From NCBI GenBank assembly GCA_015501585.1, contig JADNRY010000011.1:1-64000 (forward strand): a stretch of DNA of 64,000 bases, in the 5' to 3' direction. Every line of letters begins with the position of its first letter. Positions within the stretch are counted from its first letter, which is position 1. Under the pieces are notes generated by a model. The model was not told where the DNA came from, made no database searches, and saw only the letters and a program-made list of their open reading frames with translations. The DNA is from Rhodocollybia butyracea (taxonomy: Eukaryota > Basidiomycota > Agaricomycetes > Agaricales > Omphalotaceae). Below, piece by piece: positions 45,817 through 55,470 of the stretch. The position numbers were made by a program, and so were the translations under genes.

Positions 45817-46639
45817 TGTCATCAGATTTACGGAGTATCAGGCACCTATGTATTGATACTATCTACCTACCTACCTTTTCTGGGAAATTTGTGAGATTTA
45901 TTTACTTGTCTAATTAGTCAAAGCGTTAGTTATCATACCGTGGCTAGCGGACTTGAGACCGATCATTTTACTTTCATCCACGGTGGCAGTCCCCATGACC
46001 TACACGTTTGGCCTCCTACGCTTATCGCACGTTCTGAGGAAAATAGGCTTTCGACGTTCGGACAGATGTCTATTTTAATACATCAATGATGAAGACGAGT
46101 ACCGAGGGTGTCCAAAGTTTGCCAAGGAATGGACAGGAAATTTGAGTGACGGATATGCGTAAATTGGTGAACGCAAAGAAGAGTCGGAATGAAATCAGGG
46201 ATAATATCGATAACCCCTCGGACATCTATGAAGACTGGTTTGAAATTTTCAGGACAAGATGATGCCCTCTATTTTTTGAAAGCATAGAGGGTTGTGTACC
46301 TACCAGGGCATCGCGCGTACCCAAGGTGCAAGCATTGCGTGAGCCTAGTGCCCCCGGACCGGTATAGGGGGGCGCTAGGATGCTAAGCGCCGTAGTCCTC
46401 GACTCCTCGTTTCGTTATAGCTATTGAAAGATCAGACATTTTTGGGTACGGCCGCGGCCTTGTTACCTCTAGGTAGAATCTTTGTGTCTGTTCGTGTATA
46501 GAGTCGCGGCCAGCGAGGCAACTGTGGTTTGAACCAAAAAGATACCCTTTCGCTCTATCGTTCTCGCATACTTAAGGTCCAAGATTTGAACTCATCTTTC
46601 TTTCATTATTCAGCGTTCAACTTTTACCCGAACAAGGAT
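45817..46639. other. 3' flank of copy H and spacer
   Basis: 45840-46000 is a diverged form of the subfamily-2 3' flank ('ggagtatcaggcacctatg', 'gaccgatcatttta'). 46330-46400 has a GC-rich imperfect hairpin around 'cccccggaccggtatagggg'. No gene is seen. Confidence 0.4.
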
Positions 46640-47180
46640 AATATGGCGGAACGAGTTGAAGATAGACGGCCTCCTCTGTAATCCTTTTTCCTTCACCTCT
46701 ATACAACTTGCCATCTTCCAACTTCTGGCGCTGTTTTCTCTTCCATGCATCTCGGATCTGCCTTCTGTATCCAAGATACCTGAAAATATTGAGACGACTG
46801 AAGAGGAATCGGAGAAGGAGGGATATTGGATGTCTTCAATTTTAGCTACCCTCAGACCCCGAATCAGAGAACCAAACGAGAAACGATGATCAACAACAGT
46901 AAATTCGGAATCGGCACTTGAGCGGGACTTTCTGACCCGGTCCTGTTCTCACGATTTCGCCTTTCAATACGTTTAATCATCAGCTCAGCTCGGAATGATA
47001 CGCTAGGAGCGGGCTAGGAGTGAAGTTTTCAGGCGTTATTGAGAGCGGCTTGCGTGTGAGAAGGTCGACCGTACGTCAGGCTAAGAGGGAGGAGGAAGCC
47101 AAGTTGGTAAATTCTAGTCTCAAGCCCGGAACGGTCTCGTTGACATCCTTTTGTTTTTTCATCCGCAGAGCGTCCTGATA
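46640..47180 (+). pseudogene. HD2 mating-type gene relic (exons 3-4)
   Basis: Contains a decayed exon 3 region (IETTEEESEKEG against the HD2 acidic stretch TSAEDKEKEKM) and an exon 4 equivalent with VIESGLRVRRSTVRQAKREE ending at a conserved donor near 47105. Frames are broken and the homeodomain is missing. It parallels 41500-42060, with the same module position after a subfamily-2 FPCVTL gene. Confidence 0.7.
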
Positions 47181-48600
47181 TGTATCTTTGGCCCTCAACC
47201 AGCGCCTCCAATACCATCGAATCAAGAGTTGGTATACCATGAACACGAACAAGTTGGGATCAAGGGTCGAAATGAACAATGGCAAGGACGCAGGAAGGTG
47301 ACTAGATCAGAAACCACTCAGAGCTGACGTTGAGCTGGAAGTGGGTTGGTGTCTCGGTGAGTTTCCCTTGATTTTTTTGCTCTCTAGTACGTACTGCCTT
47401 TTGTTGTGTTTTGTGTGTGATATCATACATTCGTTGTCCATTCCGTCTTCTACCCTTCGTCGTTCATCTGCCTATACCCTAACCTCCCCTCCTCCCTAGT
47501 TCCAAAACCACTGCGTTGCCTCTCTCATTCTCTGGCTCATTTCCACATCCGATCTTCCCAATCATATCTCAGCTGCTTAATCCCTCTTCTCTGACACCTT
47601 TATCTGCCTAATTCGACCAAAGAAGTGAGACCGATCAAAGCCGGACTGGCAGCAACAGTGGAGCGATGCGGCTGAGAACGTGTCACAATGAAAATGTTCG
47701 AGCGTTGGGAAGGTTGAACGTGGGACTCTGCCTTTTGCTGCCCCTCCACAGAGGTTGTGATGCAGTTTCTCATGACTCTCCTCAGCGGTGTTGGTGTTAC
47801 AACCTCATCTAACCTTTCTGCACCTTCGTTTCTCATGCCATGCCATGTGGAATAGGAATGGTACCCGCTTCAGAGATCATCTGTACTTCGTTGTTCGACA
47901 AGAGTCTTGAACACCAATTCATTTTACGAAGTAAACTGGCCTTCAAGGGCGCCACAACAAATCAATTTGATCGAGGTTTTTTCGACAATCTTTCTACGGA
48001 GATAATTCAGGAACAGCGTTCATTGGAGAACAGTATCGTTTATTGCTGTTCAACCATTGTCCGCGGCTATGCCTATTTAGACATAGGTGCCTTAGCTTCG
48101 CTTCTAGCTTTGCTTCTAGGTGCACTTTCAGCATGATGCAGCGTGTCATAGCTAGGGTCCCAAAGCTCAACGACTAACTTGAAGTGGAAGTGGAAAGACG
48201 AGGCTGTTAACTTAACAAATAGTAGACTCTGACATGTGCGATAGACCAGTTAATGCGTGTGCGCTGCAACGCTATATTTGACATTCGTCCTCGGGATCCA
48301 AAGAAGATAGCGTGAGGGAGATTATGGTTGGGATAAAGATTGGAACAGGTGAGGACTTTTGGAAAGCGAAGCTTACCCGACAGAACAAGAAACTGAACTC
48401 TCGCTAGTGTCTTTTCCACTCAACAGCTTTCGGTGCTCCGTTACTATGAGGCTTACTCTTATTATAGAACCAAACCCGACTTACAGATATCATCTTTTGA
48501 TCTCGACTAGTCCCTTTGTGTCGAGTTCTTCGACTACATCCTGCGCTCTACATACCGGTTTAGGCGGCAGTAGCCTAGTCTTATGATGTTTCCTTCCGTG
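47181..48600. repeat. Module tail (partner at 42060-42560) interrupted by an insertion at about 47605-48475
   Basis: 47181-47600 and 48475-48600 match the uninterrupted partner. The intervening stretch of about 870 bp has no counterpart there. It carries a 98-codon plus frame (47840-48136) with a hydrophobic Ala/Leu end, and an overlapping minus frame. No terminal repeats were recognised, so it is not called a transposon. Confidence 0.55.
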
Positions 48601-48662
48601 CACGATGGGCTACTGTTGGCCATCCCGCAGTCTCCATATGACTTCGGCGCTTGCAACATAAG

Positions 48663-48669
48663 TATAAAA
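48663..48669 (+). promoter_or_regulatory. TATA box of copy K
   Basis: 'tataaaa' lies about 110 bp before the start of copy K, in the same sequence context as in copies I and J. Confidence 0.5.
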
Positions 48670-48775
48670 GGCTCTAGTGGGGGTCCAAAAAATATCATAC
48701 CACTTGTTACACGAGCCTTCTTGAATCAACTTGTTCCCCTTACTTCTCAGTGTCTACTCGACTGCTGCTCCAGTC

Positions 48776-49630
48776 ATGTCCCCTTTGGATTGCACATCAC
48801 TGACTGGCTCAGAGAGCCTTGCCCAAAATTTCATCGGGTTGGTATCGAACCCCGAAATTCTGTGGATCTTTGCCTCCTCCCTCATTTTTATAACTCTACT
48901 TCGACGCACCCTTTTCCCTTGTGTGACTCTGCGCGGATTGGAGGACACAATCAAATTTGTCGACACAATGCTGCAAGAGCACACAGGCCTGGGGATCCTT
49001 CCTCTCAACGTCGCCAGTGGTATCGGTAGCACCGACCTTCGCTTTGTATACGGTCAAGGACGCCGACTACTAGACTGCAAACGAGCGTTTGCTACATATA
49101 GATCGCCGGTGAGTATACCTTCATCGTCTGTGGATAGTTAAATTTAATATATGAATCTTTCTCTTAAAGACTCTTGGACCACGGAGACCCTGAACGTTCT
49201 CGACGGTAAGGTTTTCTAGCTTTCCTCAATGTTGGTACACCCACCTCATAACATTTATTTGGTAGATGCGTGGACTTTGAGGATCAATTATGTCGGTCAG
49301 TATATACACCATCAACCTGTCTTACCGCTGTAGCTGATACTTTTTTTCAGAATCAAAGATGCTGTGCATGACTTACGCCTGAAATCCTCATCAACATTCT
49401 TGAAACGTCATTTTCGGCTGTCCGTTCCCAGCCCATATGCTATCTCCTTTAAATACAGACAGATAATTTCTTTGAGGCATGATATAGAGGTATGCACCGT
49501 ACTTGTACTATGCTCCTTGCGCCGTTCTGCTACTTGTGTCTGCTAGCACTCTATCGTTGTGAGTTCCAAACACCACAACAGGTTGAAATTAGATGTTGCG
49601 GCATTTTTACGACGACAAAATAGCATGTAA
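48776..49630 (+). CDS. FPCVTL family, copy K (subfamily 3), one-base frameshift
   Basis: Five exons align with copy I: 48776-49108, 49170-49205 (36 nt), 49266-49295 (30 nt), 49351-49489 and 49547-49630. Exon 1 reads MSPLDCTSLTGSE, helix LWIFASSLIFITLL, then RRTLFPCVTLRGLEDT. Near its end (about 49080, GCAAACGAG) there is one extra base relative to copies I and J. The total is 622 nt, and exon 2 would meet a stop. The later exons keep LDHGDPERSRR and HSIVVSSKHHNRLKLD. Without the extra base it would be 206 residues. Either recent inactivation or a sequence error. It precedes sphingomyelinase copy 2, as I precedes copy 1. Confidence 0.65.
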
Positions 49631-49699
49631 TGCTGTCAGCGTACACAAGTGAGATATTTTCAATTTTATACGCATAAGTATATCCAATTTACCTACTTG

Positions 49700-50062
49700 A
49701 GCTGGCATATTCAGTTGTTTTCGTTTTTTTGCACTTGTACTTAACTCGTACTATTGTCCCATTCGCCTGTTTGTGTTCCCTTCTCAAGTCTGGTCCTTGT
49801 ATGTATTTAACCTAATCAAATTCGAAATTCATCATTTCATTGGATCGACGACAGCGGTACGTGTGATTTAATGTCTGGGGTATTCGGGCTAGAAATTGTT
49901 GGTGGGAACCACACTCACTGAGGAGTGGAGTAAAAACGTCTCAGGATGTGAACACGTTGTAGGTCGGCTGCTCACATTGTCAATAGAAGCGCTGATCACC
50001 ATGTGAGCAACCGTTTATAATCCTCGGCTCAGCGTAAAATACCCATTGCACTTTCCCTTCCC
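49700..50062. other. Spacer between copy K and sphingomyelinase copy 2
   Basis: No gene is seen. The last 150 bp share a few short blocks with the 5' flank of copy 1 (such as the 'aacacgtt..gg' region). Confidence 0.35.
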
Positions 50063-53000
50063 ATGGTGCTCTTTATTCTTTCTGCTTGCTTGCTGTCATC
50101 TTTGACGGTGGCTGCACCTACTTCAGGTTTTGCTACTACCGCATTCACTGCCAACGGAAGATTCCCAACATCTATATATTCAAAATATTACAACGACCCT
50201 ACTGCTACATCTGCACAGGTAAATAAGATCTCGAACTATTACGCGCAACTATCGCTCATAATTGAAGCCACAACCAATCATCTCCGATCCAGTCACTGTG
50301 AGCTTCTCCATAACCTTTGCTATCTTGCAAATTAGTCTGATATGCCTTGTCGATAGCATGAAATCTATCCCTTGGAATTAACAAATCCAGACCATATCCC
50401 AACTGATGACCGACAGGATCCTCACCCATTACCAGCACCTGCGTCTTCTACCAAGTTGCTCCAATCAGCGATTGCTCAAATAAATTCAATTGTGAACAGC
50501 ACTATCTTTGACAGTGGTTGCACTAAGTGCGTTGCTTTACTCGAAGTCGCCAAGTTTCTCTTCTTGGCCGCCCCAGAGGAAGGTTCAGCATTGGCTATCG
50601 AGCTTTGCAACCTGTTTGGGCTTTCCACTACTTGCAGTGAGATGTATGGTCCAGATGATATGGGGAATGTTATTACAGAAGTTTTTGCCAGTGCTGATAT
50701 AGGCGGTTTAGATGGTCAGGTATGTACAATAAGGCTTGCGACGGCCGATTTGACACTTATATAATTTACCTAGATGCTTTGTCAAAATTTCTTTGGCATG
50801 TGTCCGCTTCCTCCTACAACTCCATTGGATCTAACAGGGTGGTTTAAAAAACCCAAGCCAAATCCTCTTCCACAACCAAAAGCACCAAGCGGGCAGCGCC
50901 TCAAAGTCCTGCATTTGTCGGATTTCCATATTGACCCGAGTGAGTTCATAACACCGCTCACAGATTGTTTCTTATACCCCAGTTACATCTATCTAGGATA
51001 CGCTACAGTATGTAAAATTGCTGCAAAGAATTATAGTTTTCTCTCAGTGACGGATTCAATTTTTGTTGTCAACCACAGGGCTCGGAAGGTGAGTGAAACC
51101 GTATTGCAGGCAAGGCCTGAGCTAAAACAAAATCTACACCAGCTTCCTGCAGCACAGGTTTCTGCTGTCGAGCAGATAACTTCAACACATCTAGCCCTCA
51201 CAGCATTATATTTCCCGCCCCCCGTTATGGCTCCTACCTTTGGTGTGTTCTGTTTCGTGATTAAGTTACCCATTTCTATTCACTAACAGATACGTTACCT
51301 ACCATTGATAGTGACACTCCATACACACTGGCGCTTGCCGCTCTAGAAGCAATTCCTGTCCTCGCAGATACAAAAGACTCTGGATTTGATTTCATGCTTT
51401 ATACTGGAGATCTTGTTTCCCACGATAATGATTTTCAACTATCCAGGTACAATCAATCTTTTTCCTCGTTTGAATTATTTTCAAGCCGTATTTTTATTTT
51501 TCAAGGGACTATATCAAGTACACCGAGGTCAGTTGATAGGCGTTTTGTCGAGTATGTGATTGTTCATCTGGATATGCTCAGGTCGTTTTGTATGATCTGT
51601 TCAAGCGGACTCTCCTTTCTGGACCGGTTTATGCTACCCTCGGAAACCACGACAGCTATAACTCGTATGTATATGGCCAATTTTATCAATGATATCCTGA
51701 TATCCTAATATCGCCTCGTAGAGGCCAGGCTTCATCCAATTCTTTCGGCGCTCCGGGTCCTAACCAATTCAGTTGGTGAGTGTGATTGCATCACTCGAGT
51801 AGTATCTTGTGATCCTCATCGTAACTACTACTAGGAACTATGATCATGTTGCTGCTTTGTGGGAGGAAGAAGGCTGGCTAGATGAATCTATTGTACAGGC
51901 TGCGAAGACGCACTATGCGGCATACTCAGTCCAGAGATCTGATGGTCTCCGTATTATTTCTTTGAATACTAACCTTTGTAAGTCTTCTCTCAGAACGATC
52001 CAAAGTATACTGATGTTATGCTTTACAGGGTATGGGTAAGGGACTATTGTCATTCTCTAATATCTTTAATTACTAAAACACCTTCAAAGGGAGAATTTAT
52101 TCAACTATGTCAACATGACAAACCCTGGTACTACTTTTCAGTCGCTAAGGGCCTTGCGAAAATGACACTGACGGTTCTTTCAGATGTATCAGGAATGTTA
52201 AGAATGCTAACAGATGAGCTTCAGGAGGCCGAAGATGCAGGAGAAAGAGGTATATTGGCCAGTTCTTGCACAAACCGCTGACTTCATCTATCATTGCTGC
52301 AAGTTTGGATTATTGGACATGTACTCAGTGGCTGGGACGCTGACGTTGCACTACAAAACCCCACAAACCTCTTCTACCAGATGTGTGTCGTATATTTGCC
52401 AGTTTGTATGCCACACACAAACCTTTCCCCTTAGTATTGACAGGTACTCACCTCATGTCATTGCCAGTATGTTTTATCGCCTTGCCTGAACAAACAACTT
52501 ATTCCTGACTCCTTGTAGATATATTCTGGGGACACACACATGAGGACCAATTTACCGTGCATAAACAAGCCGCTTCCAATTATCCGTGGAATACTTAGTT
52601 TTCACTTCAAACAGATTTTTTATGCTGACAACGCTACAGTCATTAGCGCTGAAACTGCTCTCGCAACAGCTTGGATTGGACCGTCGATCACACCTCTGAC
52701 CAATATGAACAGTGGATTTGTACGTGTTTTTCCTTTGTGATCTACTTGAATACTGATACGAGCAAACAGAGGGTGTATGAGGTTGATTCAGCAGTGGGTA
52801 TACATTTATGAGTCTTGTATCTTTGTTAGCTTACAGGGCGTCTTCCAGACATTCGATGTCATGGATGCGTACACGTGGGTTTCGTTCAATGATATAATCG
52901 ATCCCAACAAACCTTGTTCTCTCTAGGTGGTTCAGTGATGTAAACTCCTATCCAGAGCTTGACTCCCAGACTCGGTTTGGACCCACCTACAAGCTTGAGT

Positions 53001-53365
53001 ATAGCACTCGTGAAACTTATGGCCAAAATATCCCTGGATGGACAGACTCTGACCCACTGAATGCTACTTGGTGGCACTTGGTGACTGAAGGTAACGCTAA
53101 ATTGGAATAAAAATATATCAGCAGTTTTTTGACTTTTCTTTCAGCCATGGAAGCGAACAACTCGTTGGTCACAGTAGGCACTTTTAGCCAACATGGCTCT
53201 GCATACAACTGACGTTGGCATATCGCATAGATTTTCAACAATTTTCAATTCAAAAACTCAATCAAGACTTTACCTTGCACGGGTGATTGCATAAACTCAA
53301 CTATTTGCTCTATGCGCAGTGGATCTGCAAGTCTTGTGATTCAAAACTGCCAGGCAGCTACATAA
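50063..53365 (+). CDS. Secreted acid-sphingomyelinase-like phosphodiesterase, copy 2
   Basis: A paralogue of 34225-37478 with the same approximately 24-exon structure, and every exon joins in frame. Signal peptide MVLFILSACLLSSLTVAAP; saposin-B-like region (CTKCVALLEVAKFLFLAAP); motifs LHLSDFHID, YTGDLVSHD, LGNHDSYN, GHVLSGWD and FWGHTHEDQF; C-terminal NATWWHLVTEA and CTGDCINSTICSMRSG. Microexons of 7, 10 and 11 nt are conserved. The intron after exon 19 has a normal GTACGT donor. All metal-ligand motifs are present, so it should be active. It forms the outer end of the right-arm module array. Activity on true sphingomyelin, as opposed to another phosphodiester, cannot be read from sequence. 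Confidence 0.88.
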
Positions 53366-53731
53366 GAAGGCTAAAATCAAAGAAGCATTGTAGTAATACT
53401 TACGGCGTTCTGTTCCAATCAACTCTTGCCCGGTTTTTCATCGATCCTCAGTGAGGTTATTTGAGTCTCACAGGTTCGGAGGAAATTTGAGTTGAACTTG
53501 TCTTCTCAGAAATGGCAATCCAGGACCTGATTGGAAAGAAGTGCAGAGAAGTGCGCGACGCAGTACGTTGTTGATGACCGTGAGATTTTATTAGGCGCCT
53601 ATTAGTGATAACCGACTAACCGAAAAAGTAAGATCGATGGCGATTCAAATAAAGCTATGCGTAGATAACTTGGCTTTACACCACCATCTTCCCTTTCCAC
53701 TTTCCGCTGTGACCTGTCGAATCTTCTAACC
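53366..53731. other. Spacer and promoter of the DUF7721 gene
   Basis: No gene is seen. This boundary marks the end of the duplicated modules: nothing beyond it repeats the right-arm units except the divergent copy L. Confidence 0.4.
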
Positions 53732-54660
53732 ATGGTGTGTATGCCATTCCATAGACATGTAGAACTGCAAACTCACGCTTATTAGGACTCATTCATGAAC
53801 CTTGCCAAGCAAGGTCTTCAAGCCTATGAAGCATCTCATTGTACGTACTTATCTTGTGCATCAGTCATAACGAATTTACAATGTTCCGTTAGCCAACAAT
53901 AATGGTTCCAGCGCCCATTCTCAAGCTCACGCAAGCCGCCCTAACTGTGAGATTCAAGTTGCGTTGAGTGTAACTGAAACTCACTCTTTCTACTCTTGTC
54001 TAGTCAATCATGATGAAGTTGTACAAACTGCTACTCAACACGGCTCTGGTTACTCGGACATGTTTTCTCAAGCCATGCAACATGTAAACAATAATACGGT
54101 GAATTGTTTTATCGCTGCACCCGAGTCGTGAACAGTGTACTCACTGGACCCTCCTCTTAGCACGCTCACGAAGAACCGATTGATCAAGCGCATGTCGTCG
54201 CCTCCCATCAAGAAGTGTACCAGAATGGCAATGCCAGTTCCTTGAGTGCTGGGTCGATGGGAAGTGCCGCTGCCCTTGAGGTGCGCTAAAAGTCTCCTCA
54301 ACAATATTCTGTGACAACTTACGTTTTCGAAACTAGACATTTCAAAAGTTCGCCGGAGGCGGAGCGAGTGGGGGAGGTTCCAAGAGTCAATTAATATCGA
54401 TGGCTATGGCGGAGGCGTCCAAGTTATTCGACAAGTCCGGCGGTGCTGCTTCTGGATCTAAACAGGATGCCATCAATGGTGCTGGGATGATGGTGATGAA
54501 GATGCTTGTACAGAGTAAGATGAGCGGAGGAGGAGGAGGGGGTTCAGGAGGCTCGAGTCAGCATGGTGGGATGGGCGATTTAATGTCTTTGGTAAGTTCA
54601 TTATCTTTGTTTCGATTACTCTGCGCTCATTATACTCCCTAGGCATCTAAATTTTTGTAA
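53732..54660 (+). CDS. DUF7721-type conserved basidiomycete protein
   Basis: Seven exons are predicted: 53732-53734 (just ATG), 53786-53840, 53893-53946, 54004-54098, 54161-54280, 54337-54591 and 54643-54660. They total 600 nt, or 199 residues, in frame throughout. The protein starts MDSFMNLAKQGLQAYE. It has an HDEVVQTATQHGSG block and an EEPIDQAHVVASHQ block. It ends with QLISMAMAEASKLFD, KQDAINGAGMMVMKMLVQSK and a Gly-rich ASKFL tail. I recognise this arrangement as the DUF7721 family of mushroom proteins, whose function is unknown. It is convergent with copy L, with 34 bp between stop codons. It could correspond to the gene called beta-flanking gene at other HD loci, but I cannot confirm that. 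Confidence 0.75.
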
Positions 54661-54694
54661 TCAATCATGCTGGAAATGTTTAATGTTATCGTTT

Positions 54695-55470
54695 TCAAGG
54701 CAAAGGAATACTAATACAGCTGTTACTTGTCTTGCTACTGGTACTATTACTCCGTCGCAACTGCAGGAGCTGCAAGTTCCAACGAAGCTGTTCTAGACGT
54801 GTCGTTTGCTCAAGAATCTGCCATGACCAAGAGATAATCAACTAATCGTAAAACTTCCAAGCAGCATGCTGCGACATACCTCAATCTCCTTCTTCAAGGT
54901 GTTCAACTCACGACGGCATCCTATAGTTTTTCTAATCGCTTGTATTCGCCCTTGGAGGCAATCGGTGATAATGTTCCGTATGAACGACTCTTTTCCTTTG
55001 TAAGTCGCCTTCCCTGGTATACTCTGTGTATAGTGTAGTCTAAGAGAAATATCCAGGATCGTTTCTTGAATGCTACCAGTAATTTAGCCTTCAGTGAATT
55101 CTAGAGACAATGGGATGCTTATGTACCTCATTACTCGTTCTTCAAGTTCCAGGGCTAACATCCATCGTTGGGATGTGAGTTCGCCGCATATGCGGGGAAT
55201 TGGAGATGAACCGGTGTTACAACCGGTATCAGGACCCAACAGTGAATTAGTCCTGAACCTCCTCAAAGTATCCTCGATCTCGTCGGCGGTTTTCTGCAAA
55301 CTCTTCGTCGCAAAACAGGTCGAATATACCTTGTACCCACGACGCAAGCAAAAGGTAACGACCAGAGCACCCACGAAGACCCATGTCAAAGGCTTCCAAG
55401 ACAGTGGCTGCTGAAGACTTTGTTCAGAGAGTTGGGCTGCGGTTTCCGGGAGGGAAATTTCGTCAGACAT
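54695..55470 (-). CDS. FPCVTL-related small membrane protein, divergent copy L
   Basis: Three exons are predicted: 55470-55127, 55072-54880 and 54817-54695. They total 660 nt, or 219 residues, open. The N-terminus is MSDEISLPETAAQ. A helix (LTWVFVGALVVTFCL) is followed by RRGYKVYSTCFATKSLQKTA, where the FPCVTL motif has been lost but the later SLxKTADEIEDTL helix is recognisable. Exon 2 starts in the same phase as the family's third exon and ends ELNTLKKEIE, the family's usual QDIE end. Exon 3 has LEQLRWNLQLLQLRRSN, matching NDWKL...LRRRN. The 30-nt microexon is absent or fused. It is the only right-side copy on the minus strand and the most diverged, so it may be the founder. Confidence 0.65.

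Noticed and set aside
46300..46420. GC-rich hairpin region as a tRNA or snRNA
   Set aside because: No A/B boxes, no cloverleaf and no snRNA motifs could be found; only an imperfect stem.
421..55470. FPCVTL proteins as lipopeptide pheromone precursors
   Set aside because: They lack a C-terminal CaaX box, are too long and carry an internal membrane helix; no seven-helix pheromone receptor gene is in the window either.
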